Assembly (NCBI GenBank): GCA_023458595.1
Contig: JAEWYT010000052.1
Coordinates: 1 to 63,382 of the forward strand
Reading direction: 5' to 3'
Length of the DNA stretch: 63,382 nucleotides
Source of the DNA: Pseudomonadota bacterium
GTDB taxonomy: Bacteria; Pseudomonadota; Alphaproteobacteria; Rhizobiales; Tepidamorphaceae
Shown: positions 15,970 to 24,033 of the stretch, in pieces
Position numbering within the stretch: position 1 is the stretch's first letter
Layout of the letters: every line of letters starts with the position of its first letter
The notes under the pieces: model-generated
The model's database searches: none
What the model was told of the DNA's origin: nothing
The model's input: only the letters and a program-made list of their open reading frames with translations
Made by a program: the position numbers and the translations under genes

Positions 15970-17676
15970 ATGAGACGGCGAGAGCACTTGCCCCCCAAGA
16001 CCCCCAACCGGAGACGGAGTATGAACCGAACCGCACTTTCCATTCTTCCTGCGCTCGCGCTCGGCTTCGCCGCGTTCGGCACCCTGCCGGCGCAGGCGCA
16101 GTCTGCGGCCGGCAGCAAGCCCAACATCCTGCTGATCGTCTCTGACGATACCGGCTGGGGCGATCTCGGCCCCTATCTCGGCGGCGAGGGGCGCGGCATG
16201 CCGACCCCGAATTTCGACCGTCTGGCCGACGAAGGCATGACCTTCACCAACTTCTACGGCCAGCCGAGCTGCACGCCCGGCCGCGCCGCGATCCAGACAG
16301 GTCGCATTCCCAACCGCAGCGGCATGACGACCGTGGCCTTCCAGGGCCAGGGCGGCGGTCTGCCGCACGCGGAATGGACGCTGGCCTCCGTCCTGAAAGA
16401 GGCGGGTTACAAGACCTACTTCACCGGCAAATGGCACCTGGGCGAGAGCGACTACGCACTGCCGAACGCGCAGGGCTATGACGTGATGAAGCACGCCTTT
16501 CTCTATCACCTCAACGCCTACACCTACACCGATCCCGAGTGGCACAAGGGCATGAGCCCGGAACTGCGGGCGATGTTCCAGAAGGTGACCAAGGGCTCGC
16601 TGTCCGGCAGCGCCGGCGAGCCGGCGAAGGAAGACTTCAAGGTCAACGGCGAGTACGTGAATACGCCGGACAAGGGCGTCGTCGGCATTCCCTTCGTCGA
16701 CGAATATGTGGAGAAGGACGCGATCGAGTTCCTCGAGGACGCGGCGAAGGACACGGGCACGCCGTTCTTCATCAACGTCAACTTCATGAAGAACCACCAG
16801 CCGAACATGCCGGCGCCGGATTTCGAGGGCAAGTCGATCTCGAAGACCAAATACGCCGACTCCGTGGTCGAGCTCGACACCCGTGTCGGCAACATCCTCA
16901 AGAAGCTCGACGAACTGGGCCTCGCCGACAACACGGTCGTCTTCTATACCGTCGATAACGGCGCCTGGCAGGACGTCTATCCGGACGCCGGCTATACGCC
17001 GTTCCGCAGCACCAAGGGTACGGTTCGCGAAGGCGGCAGCCGCGTCCCGTCGATGGTCCGCTGGCCCGGCCACGTGAAAGGCGGCACCGTCAGCCACGAC
17101 ATCCTCGGCGGTCTCGACCTGATGGCAACCTTCGCGTCGCTTGCCGGTCAGACGCTTCCGGAGAACGACCGCGAGGGCCAGCCGATCGTCTTCGACAGCT
17201 ACGACATGACGCCCGTCTGGACGGGAACCGGCAAGTCGGATCGCAAGGACTGGTTCTACTTCACCGAGGACGAGTTGAGCCCGGGTGCCGTTCGCGTCGG
17301 CAACTTCAAGTATGTCTTCAATCTGCGCGGTGACGACGGCGCCCAGACCGGCGCACTCGCGGTCGACACCAATCTCGGCTGGAAAGGCCCGTCCAAATAC
17401 GTCGCCACCATCCCGCAGGTGTTCGACCTCCTGCAGGATCCGCAGGAGCGCTACGACATCTTCATGACCAACTACACGGAAAGCACGTGGGCCGTCGTTC
17501 CGGCCAACGATGCGGTCACGAACCTGATGAAGACGTACGTCAAATATCCGCCGCGCAAGCTGCAGAGCGAGACCTACACGGGTCCGATCACGATCTCCGG
17601 CTATCAGCGGTTCAAGTATCTCCAGGAGGGGCTCGCCAAGGACGGCTTCCAGATCGGACTGCCGACCGGCAACTGA
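15970..17676 (+). CDS. Secreted arylsulfatase, formylglycine-dependent
   Basis: This type-I sulfatase hydrolyses sulfate esters. The sulfatase signature PSCTPGRAAIQTGR places the CxPxR cysteine that becomes formylglycine at residue 101. Metal ligands are visible as IVSDDTGWGD near residue 58 and VDNGAWQD around 320, and the second signature GYKTYFTGKWHLGE is intact. A signal peptide (hydrophobic stretch about 22-40, ending AQAQS) sends it to the periplasm or outside. ATG 15970 has a strong AAGGAGG eight bases upstream and gives a long basic n-region; ATG 16021 gives a standard signal peptide after GGAGACGGAG and is the main alternative. A sulfatase-modifying enzyme is not in the window. A terminator hairpin follows. 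Confidence 0.93.
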   Translation: MRRREHLPPKTPNRRRSMNRTALSILPALALGFAAFGTLPAQAQSAAGSKPNILLIVSDDTGWGDLGPYLGGEGRGMPTPNFDRLADEGMTFTNFYGQPSCTPGRAAIQTGRIPNRSGMTTVAFQGQGGGLPHAEWTLASVLKEAGYKTYFTGKWHLGESDYALPNAQGYDVMKHAFLYHLNAYTYTDPEWHKGMSPELRAMFQKVTKGSLSGSAGEPAKEDFKVNGEYVNTPDKGVVGIPFVDEYVEKDAIEFLEDAAKDTGTPFFINVNFMKNHQPNMPAPDFEGKSISKTKYADSVVELDTRVGNILKKLDELGLADNTVVFYTVDNGAWQDVYPDAGYTPFRSTKGTVREGGSRVPSMVRWPGHVKGGTVSHDILGGLDLMATFASLAGQTLPENDREGQPIVFDSYDMTPVWTGTGKSDRKDWFYFTEDELSPGAVRVGNFKYVFNLRGDDGAQTGALAVDTNLGWKGPSKYVATIPQVFDLLQDPQERYDIFMTNYTESTWAVVPANDAVTNLMKTYVKYPPRKLQSETYTGPITISGYQRFKYLQEGLAKDGFQIGLPTGN

Positions 17677-17686
17677 CGACAAGAAT

Positions 17687-17725
17687 ACGGTTCGCCCCGC
17701 TGTCTGGTGGGGCGAACCGTTTTGA
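17687..17725 (+). terminator. Rho-independent terminator after the arylsulfatase gene
   Basis: ACGGTTCGCCCC (17687-17698) and GGGGCGAACCGT (17709-17720) form a perfect 12-bp stem with a 10-base loop, followed by a short T tract (TTTTGACTT). It ends the sulfatase transcript or attenuates read-through into the HAD gene 46 bases further on. Confidence 0.8.
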
Positions 17726-17765
17726 CTTATTACTTTGCCGTGTTTGTTTATCGGGAGGCGATGTC

Positions 17766-18779
17766 ATGCGGAAGCATACGGTAGTTTCGGCATTTTTTGC
17801 CGGTGTCATCGGAGTATTTGCCTTCGCGGCCTCTGCGGGCGCCCAGACCGACCCGCTGCCCTCGTGGAACGACGGCGCGAGCAAGCAGGCGATCGTGGAG
17901 TTCGTCACCGCGGTGACGAGCGAAGGCGGGCCGGACTATGTCGCGCCCAAGGACCGGATCGCGACCTTCGACAACGACGGCACGCTGTGGAGCGAGCAGC
18001 CGATATACGTGCAGCTGGCCTTCGCGCTCGACCGGGTCAAGGTGCTGGCGCCCGAGCACCCCGAATGGAAGGACACCGAGCCGTTCAAGTCCGTGCTGGC
18101 GGGCGACATGAAGGGCGTCATCGCCTCCGGCAAGAAGGGCCTCGCCGAGATCATCGCCGCGACCCACGCCGGAATGTCCACCGAGGATTTCGAGAAGATC
18201 GTGACCGACTGGATCGCGACCGCGAGGAATCCGGTCAAGGACATGCTCTACATCGAGATGATCTACGAGCCGATGCTCGAGCTGATCGGCTACCTGAAGG
18301 CCAACGGTTTCGACGTCTTCATCGTGTCGGGCGGCGGCATCGAATTCATGCGGCCGTGGACCGACAAGACCTACGGCATCCCGACCCAGAACGTCGTGGG
18401 CTCCTCCATCAAGCTGAAATACGAGGAGACCGACAAGGGGCCGGTCATCATGCGCCTCGCCGAGCTGAACTTCGTCGACGACGGCCCCGGCAAGCCGGTC
18501 GGCATCCAGAGCCATATCGGCAAGCGTCCGATCGCCGCCTTCGGCAATTCGGATGGCGATTTCCAGATGCTCGAATGGACGACGAAAGGTCCGGGAAGGA
18601 CGCTCGGCATGATCGTCCATCACGACGATGCCGCGCGCGAGTTCGCCTACGACCGCGACTCCCATATCGGCAAGCTCGACAAGGCGCTGGATGCAGCGCC
18701 CGGCGAGGGCTGGCACCTGATCAGCATGAAGGACGACTGGAAGCAGGTCTTCCCGAGCGGCGTCGCGAAGGCGGAATGA
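17766..18779 (+). CDS. Secreted HAD-superfamily phosphatase
   Basis: The 337-residue product has a signal peptide (MRKHTVVSAFFAGVIGVFAF, cleavage near AGAQ) and a HAD domain with motif I TFDNDGTLW, motif II VSGGG and motif IV FGNSDGDFQM. This is the PF12710/phosphoserine-phosphatase-like subgroup, here exported, so it should act on periplasmic phosphate esters. GGGAGG sits well before ATG 17766. It lies between an arylsulfatase and an alkylsulfatase, implying a role in stripping acid groups from organic substrates, but the substrate is unknown. The spacing to the next gene is 52 bases. Confidence 0.85.
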   Translation: MRKHTVVSAFFAGVIGVFAFAASAGAQTDPLPSWNDGASKQAIVEFVTAVTSEGGPDYVAPKDRIATFDNDGTLWSEQPIYVQLAFALDRVKVLAPEHPEWKDTEPFKSVLAGDMKGVIASGKKGLAEIIAATHAGMSTEDFEKIVTDWIATARNPVKDMLYIEMIYEPMLELIGYLKANGFDVFIVSGGGIEFMRPWTDKTYGIPTQNVVGSSIKLKYEETDKGPVIMRLAELNFVDDGPGKPVGIQSHIGKRPIAAFGNSDGDFQMLEWTTKGPGRTLGMIVHHDDAAREFAYDRDSHIGKLDKALDAAPGEGWHLISMKDDWKQVFPSGVAKAE

Positions 18780-18831
18780 TCGCGGTGGCCGTTCTCGAAC
18801 GAACGATACGACGTGAAAAGCGGAGGCAGAC

Positions 18832-20856
18832 ATGAGACGGGTTCGTCCGAAGGGGTTCGGTTTGGGCGCCGGTTTGAAAGCGGCGCTCGCCGCGTCCTTG
18901 GTCGTTGCTTCGGCGGCGGGTGTTCTGGCGCAAGAAGCGACCAACAAGCCCGCTACTGATGCCACGAAGGCGGCAAACGCGAAGCTGCTGAGCGAACTTC
19001 CTTTCGACAACACGAAGGCGTTCGAGGACGCCAAAGCCGGCTTCATCGCTCCGCTGCCCGACAACGGCGTGATCAGGAACGCCCAGGGCCAGCCGGTCTA
19101 CGACCTGTCGAAGTTCTCGTCGTTCATCGGGCAGGACAAGCAGTCGCCCGACACGGTCAATCCGAGCCTGTGGCGGCAGTCCCAGTTGCTGATGCTCAGC
19201 GGTCTGTACGAGGTCGCCGACGGCATCTACCAGGTGCGCGGCGCCGACCTTTCCAACATCACCTTCATCGAGGGTCCCAACGGCATCGTCGTCGTCGATC
19301 CGCTGATCTCCGAGGAGACGGCCAGATACGCCCTCGACTTCTACTATCAGCACAGGCCCAGGAAGCCCGTCGTCGCCGTCATCTACACGCACAGCCATGT
19401 CGACCACTACGGCGGCGTGCGCGGCGTCGTCTCCGAGGACGACGTCAAGGCAGGCAAGGTGAAGATCTTCGCGCCGGAAGGGTTCCTCGACGCGGCGGTG
19501 TCGGAGAACGTGATGGCCGGCAACGCCATGAGCCGGCGCGCCAGCTACATGTACGGCAACCTGTTGCCTCAGGACGCGACGGGGCAGGTCGGCGCGGGTC
19601 TCGGCCCGACCACCTCGTTCGGCACCGTGACGCTCATTCCGCCGACCGACATCGTCAGGCAGAACGGCGAGATGCACCGGATCGCCGGCCTGCGCTTCGA
19701 ATTCTGGATGGCGCCGGACTCCGAGGCCCCGGCGGAAATGTTCTTCTACATTCCCGCGATGAAGGCGCTGTGCACCGCGGAAGACGCCACCCACACGCTC
19801 CACAACACCTATTCGCTGCGCGGCGCCAAGATCCGCAATCCCCTGGCATGGTCCAAGTATCTCAACGAGGCGATCTACGAATGGGGTGGGGACGTCGAGG
19901 TTCTGTTCGCGCCGCATCACTGGTCGATGACCGGCAACGGGCGGATCGTCGAGCACCTCAGGCGGCAGCGCGATCTCTATCGCTACGTCAACGACCAGGC
20001 CCTGCGGCTCGCCAACCACGGCTACCACATGGTCGAGATCGCCGAGATGCTGCAGTTGCCCGACGGCCTTGAGAAGGACTGGTCGGCACGCGGCTACTAC
20101 GGCAGCGTCAACCACGACCTGAAGTCGACCTATGTCAAGTATCTCGGCTGGTTCAACGGCAATCCCGCCACCCTCCACGAGTATCCAGAGCGGATCGCCT
20201 CGACCAAGTACGTGGAGTTCATGGGCGGCGCCGACGAGGTCCTGAAGAAGGCGAAGGACTCTTACGACAAGGGCGACTACCGCTGGGTCGCGCAGGTCGT
20301 GAACCATGTCGTCTCCGCCGATCCGGACAACGAGGCGGCCCGCGCGCTGCAGGCCGATGCGCTCGAGCAGATGGGCTATCAGGCCGAGAGCGGTCCGTGG
20401 CGCAACTTCTACCTGAGCGGCGCCAAGGAACTGCGGGAGGGGGTCAAGCAACTCGGGACGCCCAGCACGGCGAGCCCGGACACGATCCGCTCCATGAACC
20501 TGGGACTGCTCTTCGACTACGCGGCGATGCGCGTGAACGGCGACAAGGCCGCCGGCACGTCGATGAAGCTCAACTGGAACTTCACCGACACCAACGAGCA
20601 GTTCATCCTGGAACTCGAGAATTCCGCGCTGAGCCACATCGCGGGCCATCAGGCGAAGGATGCCGACGCCACCGTGACGCTGACGCGGTCCAGGCTCGAT
20701 GACATCCTTCTCGGCCAGACCACGTTCGAGAAGGAGGTCAGCGGCGGCAGCATCACCGTCGATGGCGATGCCGGCAAGCTCGGCGAGCTCCTGGCGATGC
20801 TCGACAAGTTCGAGTTCTGGTTCAACATCGTCACGCCGGTCGCGATGCAGAAGTGA
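18832..20856 (+). CDS. SdsA1-type secreted alkylsulfatase (metallo-beta-lactamase fold with SCP2 domain)
   Basis: The 674-residue protein has a signal peptide (hydrophobic 14-33, ending VLAQE), a metallo-beta-lactamase domain with zinc motif THSHVDHYGG (His187, His189, Asp191, His192), the CTAEDATHTLHN segment typical of alkylsulfatases, an alpha-helical dimerisation domain and a C-terminal SCP2-like lipid-binding domain (about 540-674). SdsA1/BDS1 enzymes cleave primary alkyl sulfates such as SDS to alcohol and sulfate. Unlike the formylglycine arylsulfatase upstream, this one needs two zinc ions and water. The two unrelated sulfatase mechanisms side by side suggest a broad sulfate-ester programme. 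Confidence 0.93.
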   Translation: MRRVRPKGFGLGAGLKAALAASLVVASAAGVLAQEATNKPATDATKAANAKLLSELPFDNTKAFEDAKAGFIAPLPDNGVIRNAQGQPVYDLSKFSSFIGQDKQSPDTVNPSLWRQSQLLMLSGLYEVADGIYQVRGADLSNITFIEGPNGIVVVDPLISEETARYALDFYYQHRPRKPVVAVIYTHSHVDHYGGVRGVVSEDDVKAGKVKIFAPEGFLDAAVSENVMAGNAMSRRASYMYGNLLPQDATGQVGAGLGPTTSFGTVTLIPPTDIVRQNGEMHRIAGLRFEFWMAPDSEAPAEMFFYIPAMKALCTAEDATHTLHNTYSLRGAKIRNPLAWSKYLNEAIYEWGGDVEVLFAPHHWSMTGNGRIVEHLRRQRDLYRYVNDQALRLANHGYHMVEIAEMLQLPDGLEKDWSARGYYGSVNHDLKSTYVKYLGWFNGNPATLHEYPERIASTKYVEFMGGADEVLKKAKDSYDKGDYRWVAQVVNHVVSADPDNEAARALQADALEQMGYQAESGPWRNFYLSGAKELREGVKQLGTPSTASPDTIRSMNLGLLFDYAAMRVNGDKAAGTSMKLNWNFTDTNEQFILELENSALSHIAGHQAKDADATVTLTRSRLDDILLGQTTFEKEVSGGSITVDGDAGKLGELLAMLDKFEFWFNIVTPVAMQK

Positions 20857-20914
20857 GCACGGATCGGACCGGGGCGCCTTGGGCGCTCCCGCTCCCGGCT
20901 TTGGAGGGGATGAG

Positions 20915-21508
20915 ATGTCGTATCGGCCCATGACGTTCGGTGCGTTGGCCCTGGCGGCGGGCGTTCATGGCGCGATGGCCTGCGGCTATCATCCCGGTCT
21001 GTCCAGCGCGACGTTCGAAACCGTCCACCCGAAGTCGCTCGCCGTCGCCGTCGCCATCCGTCAGGCGAAGGACGGCGGCCTTCTTCCGGCCATCCCTGGG
21101 AGCGCGTCGCTGCCGACATTCGCCGGCGTCGGCTATCGGAACGCCGTCGCCGAGCTGCGGCAGCTGCGGGACAGGCTGGCACATGCCGCCTCGACGGCGG
21201 AGACGGGCAGAGATGTGCGTTTCGCTCTGGTGTTTGTGCAAACCCGGCTCTGGACGCAGTTCGCGATCGCGCCGGGCGCGACCGAGGCCACGATCCACGC
21301 GCCGCCGGCCGGCGACGGCGAAACGGTCGTCCTCACGGACGAAGCCGTCCTCGAGGCCATCCTCGAGGAGCGCATGTCCTTGGAGGTGGCCGTCGAACGC
21401 GGTCTCGTCCAGTTCTCGAACGATCGGGACGGCGCGGCCGCGGCGGTCCTGCGCGCCGCGCTTTCGGGCGGGCCGTCTTCGCCTGCCGGGACGTCCACGC
21501 ATGGATAG
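20915..21508 (+). CDS. Secreted hypothetical protein in the sulfatase cluster
   Basis: ATG 20915 follows GGAGGGGATGAG. The 197-residue product begins with a signal peptide (MTFGALALAAGVHGAMA, then CGYH), which could be cleaved by signal peptidase I or lipidated at the Cys, although the lipobox is poor (AMAC). The mature part has an Arg/Leu-rich helix (NAVAELRQLRDRLAHA) and a C-terminal stretch (VLTDEAVLEAILEERMSLEVAVERGLVQF) that resembles the end of SCP2-like domains, echoing the SCP2 domain of the alkylsulfatase. I do not recognise a named family. The gene follows the alkylsulfatase by 58 bases and is probably cotranscribed. Confidence 0.7.
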   Translation: MSYRPMTFGALALAAGVHGAMACGYHPGLSSATFETVHPKSLAVAVAIRQAKDGGLLPAIPGSASLPTFAGVGYRNAVAELRQLRDRLAHAASTAETGRDVRFALVFVQTRLWTQFAIAPGATEATIHAPPAGDGETVVLTDEAVLEAILEERMSLEVAVERGLVQFSNDRDGAAAAVLRAALSGGPSSPAGTSTHG

Positions 21509-21520
21509 CGAGCCCTCGGC

Positions 21521-21562
21521 CGTCGTCGCCCGGTCGTCGCCCGGTCGTCGCCCGGTCGTCGG
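21521..21562. repeat. Short tandem repeat, about four copies of an 11-bp unit
   Basis: The unit CGGTCGTCGCC repeats about 3.8 times between the 197-aa gene and the outer-membrane protein gene. The first copy lacks a G and the last ends in GG. Slippage here would change the spacing between the genes without touching coding sequence. Confidence 0.75.
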
Positions 21563-21607
21563 CTGGAGACGACGTGATCTGATCGATCCGCGAAAGGCCA
21601 GGTAGCA

Positions 21608-22405
21608 ATGATGCGAATCCTCCGAATTCATGTGTTTGGTCTCCTCATCGGCCTCGCGATCCCGGCACTCGCCTCGGCCCAGGACAGCGGCTCCGACCTC
21701 GCCAAGAAGCTCTCGAACCCGGTCGCCGATCTGATCAGCGTTCCCCTGCAGTTCAACGGGGATTGCTGCTTCGGCCCGAAGGACGGCAACAAGTTTCTTC
21801 TCAATGTGCAGCCGGTCATCCCGCTGACCCTCGACGACGACTGGAACCTGATCGTCCGGACCATCCTGCCCCTGCAGAGCCTGCAGAGCCCGATGGACGG
21901 CGTGCCGACCCGCTCGGGCCTCGGCGACACGGTCCAGAGCTTCTTCTTCTCGCCGAAGTCGACGGAAAGCGGCATCGTCTGGGGTATCGGGCCGGTGTTC
22001 CTGTGGCCGACGGGGAGCAACGGCTGGAGCTCCCAGAACTGGGGCGCCGGCCCGACCGCCGTCGTGCTCTACCAGTCGCACGGCTGGACGGTCGGCGCGC
22101 TCGCCAACCACATCTGGGGCTATGCCAAACCCGACGGGACCCCGGAGGTGAACGCGACCTTCCTGCAGCCGTTCGTGTCCTATTCGTTCCCGGACACGAC
22201 GACGATCACGCTGAATTCGGAGTCCACCTACGACTGGACCAACGAGACCTGGAACGTGCCGATCAACCTGATGGTCGGAAGGATCATCCCGATCTTCCAC
22301 CAGCCGGTGAATTTTCAGGTCGGCGCGCGCTATTACGTGGAAACGCCGAACGGCGACCCCGACTGGGGCGGCCGGTTCGCGATCACCTTCCTGTTCCCGA
22401 AATAG
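21608..22405 (+). CDS. Outer-membrane transporter-like beta-barrel protein
   Basis: The 265-residue protein has a signal peptide (to about residue 24, ASAQ), then alternating polar and aromatic strands ending in a hydrophobic terminal strand FAITFLFPK. Segments such as NPVADLISVPLQFNGDCCFG and LNVQPVIPL match the neuromedin-U-like/transporter family of Gram-negative bacteria, which I know mainly from gene clusters for hydrocarbons, esters and sulfatases. Expected location is the outer membrane with a role in uptake of hydrophobic compounds. Two adjacent ATGs open the gene; the upstream spacer carries the 11-bp repeats. Confidence 0.75.
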   Translation: MMRILRIHVFGLLIGLAIPALASAQDSGSDLAKKLSNPVADLISVPLQFNGDCCFGPKDGNKFLLNVQPVIPLTLDDDWNLIVRTILPLQSLQSPMDGVPTRSGLGDTVQSFFFSPKSTESGIVWGIGPVFLWPTGSNGWSSQNWGAGPTAVVLYQSHGWTVGALANHIWGYAKPDGTPEVNATFLQPFVSYSFPDTTTITLNSESTYDWTNETWNVPINLMVGRIIPIFHQPVNFQVGARYYVETPNGDPDWGGRFAITFLFPK

Positions 22406-22474
22406 GGTCGGCGCGATGAGCAAGAGGCAGAGGCCGCGATTCGGCACGATCGGTCCCGGAAACGGAGACGCGCC

Positions 22475-22795
22475 ATGAAACCGGCCGCCAAAGCCGCGAT
22501 TGTCGCGTTCGCGCTGATCCTCGGCGCGAGCGACTTTGAGTTCGGTGGCCGCGGGGCCGTGACCGGGGTGGCCCTGGTACCGGGAGCCGAAGCCCGGGTC
22601 GGCCGGCCGTTGACGCCCGTCAGCGTCGCCGGCGTCGCGCGTCGCACCACGCGCCGGACGATCCGCCGCGGCGCGTTCATCGCGGCGATCCCGCCGGGCT
22701 GTCCGCTCGGAACCTACTACGGCTACAGCCTTTACTACTGCAGCGGCACCTACTATCAGCGGTCGGGAAACGGATTCGTCGTCGTCTACTTCTGA
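22475..22795 (+). CDS. Small secreted Tyr-rich protein, hypothetical
   Basis: This 106-residue product begins with a hydrophobic stretch (KAAIVAFALILGA) that may be a signal peptide, then has a basic middle (RRTTRRTIRRG) and a compact Tyr/Cys-rich end: GCPLGTYYGYSLYYCSGTYY followed by a short hydrophobic tail. Two cysteines could pair. The C-terminal pattern resembles small cell-envelope proteins seen near sulfatase and outer-membrane genes in Rhizobiales, but no function is known to me. GGAGACGC precedes the ATG at 22475. It sits between an outer-membrane protein and a lipoprotein. Confidence 0.65.
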   Translation: MKPAAKAAIVAFALILGASDFEFGGRGAVTGVALVPGAEARVGRPLTPVSVAGVARRTTRRTIRRGAFIAAIPPGCPLGTYYGYSLYYCSGTYYQRSGNGFVVVYF

Positions 22796-22893
22796 CAGGC
22801 GAGGCCGATCGGCGAGGGCCTCGACCGACGGCGATCCTACCTGGTGGGCGCGGCGTGCCCGCGATCGGCCGCGGAGAGGGAAGAGGAGTGACC

Positions 22894-23085
22894 ATGACGA
22901 CCGGGGAATCCATAGCGCGTGCGGCGATGGCGCTTTTCGTCGCCGCGTTGCTGTCCGGCTGCAACGGGACATCGCAATCGGACGAGTCGCCGCCGCCGCC
23001 GGATGCCCTGCAGTCCCTGGACGATCTGCCCGGTGGCATCGGTCCGAGCGACGAGACGCCCGACGCGCCGCCGCAGCCCGATTGA
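22894..23085 (+). CDS. Small lipoprotein
   Basis: The 63-residue product from ATG 22894 (AGAGGAG upstream) has a signal sequence ending in an excellent lipobox LLSGC; Cys at residue about 21 would be lipidated. The mature part is short, acidic and Pro-rich (SDESPPPPDALQSL), probably unfolded. Asn-Gly after the Cys favours the outer membrane. It may be a small scaffold or spacer lipoprotein. No family is recognised, and in-frame GTG 22888 is an alternative start. Confidence 0.65.
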   Translation: MTTGESIARAAMALFVAALLSGCNGTSQSDESPPPPDALQSLDDLPGGIGPSDETPDAPPQPD

Positions 23086-23225
23086 GCGCCACGTGTTGCC
23101 GCGGGGCGACAATCGGCCGAAAGGCGTCCGGTCGGTCGTCAAGTTAGCTGCCTTTGGATAGCGAGTGTGCTAGGCCTCGGAGGCAAGCCGGTCGAATGGA
23201 AGACCGGAGAAGACGGGGGACGATC

Positions 23226-24014
23226 ATGGGCGTGAGACACCTGGGGCTGCTGGCTTTGGCCCTTCCTTTGGCGTTCGCGGCGCCGGCCTCGGCGGCGGAC
23301 ATGGCGCAGGACGATCAGGTCCTGTTCGATCAGCCGCCGCCCTCGTCCTGGACGTTCACCATCGCGCCGTATTTCTGGATGGCCGGTCTCTCCGGCGATG
23401 TTGCCGCCTTCGGCGCGCCCACGGTCCATGTCGATGTCAGCTTCTCCGACATCCTCGACGACCTCGACTTTGGCGGGATGGCGGTCGCCGAGGCCCGTTA
23501 CGAGCGCTTCTCGCTCTCCTCCGACCTGCTCTACCTCAAGGTCTCCACCGGCAGCGCGACGCCGTTGGGTATCCTCGCGACGACCGTGAAACTGGAAACC
23601 GAGACGTTCGAGTTCACCGCGCTCGGCGGTTATGCGCTGATCGACACGGCGAACGGCCACCTCGATGTCGTCGCCGGTGCCCGCGTCTGGTCGGTGGACA
23701 ATTCGCTTTCGTTCGCCGGCGGGCTGCTGAACGGCCGCGCCGTCAGCGACGGCGCCACCTGGGTCGACGCCATGGGCGGCCTCAAGGGCAAGGTCAATCT
23801 GACCCCGAAGGTCTACCTCACGGGCTGGGCGCTCGCCGGTGCCGGCGGGGCGGATATCGACTGGGACCTCTTCGGCGGCGTCGGCTACGCCTTCAACGAC
23901 CGCTTCTCGGGCTTCCTCGGCTACCGCGCCGCGGGCGTGGACTACAGCGACGGGCCGTTCGTCTTCGACGTCGTCATGCAGGGACCGGTGGCCGGGCTGG
24001 CGATCAGGTTCTGA
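23226..24014 (+). CDS. Outer-membrane beta-barrel protein
   Basis: The 262-residue product has a signal peptide (LGLLALALPLAFAAPASA) and then amphipathic strands with aromatic girdles (FTIAPYFWMAGLSGDV, YERFSLSSDLLYLKV, FSGFLGYRAAGVDYSDG), ending in a terminal strand VAGLAIRF with C-terminal Phe, the signal for BAM-mediated assembly. This resembles eight-stranded porin-like proteins of Rhizobiales. It closes the plus-strand sulfatase cluster and converges with a porin gene 19 bases on. Its ligand is unknown. Confidence 0.75.
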   Translation: MGVRHLGLLALALPLAFAAPASAADMAQDDQVLFDQPPPSSWTFTIAPYFWMAGLSGDVAAFGAPTVHVDVSFSDILDDLDFGGMAVAEARYERFSLSSDLLYLKVSTGSATPLGILATTVKLETETFEFTALGGYALIDTANGHLDVVAGARVWSVDNSLSFAGGLLNGRAVSDGATWVDAMGGLKGKVNLTPKVYLTGWALAGAGGADIDWDLFGGVGYAFNDRFSGFLGYRAAGVDYSDGPFVFDVVMQGPVAGLAIRF

Positions 24015-24033
24015 CCGCCGCGGGGCGGCGTCC

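Noticed and set aside
18721..23092. Long minus-strand open frames opposite the alkylsulfatase and outer-membrane genes (736 and 753 codons).
   Set aside because: Composition is typical of antisense frames in high-GC DNA; the plus-strand genes have signal peptides, motifs and ribosome-binding sites.
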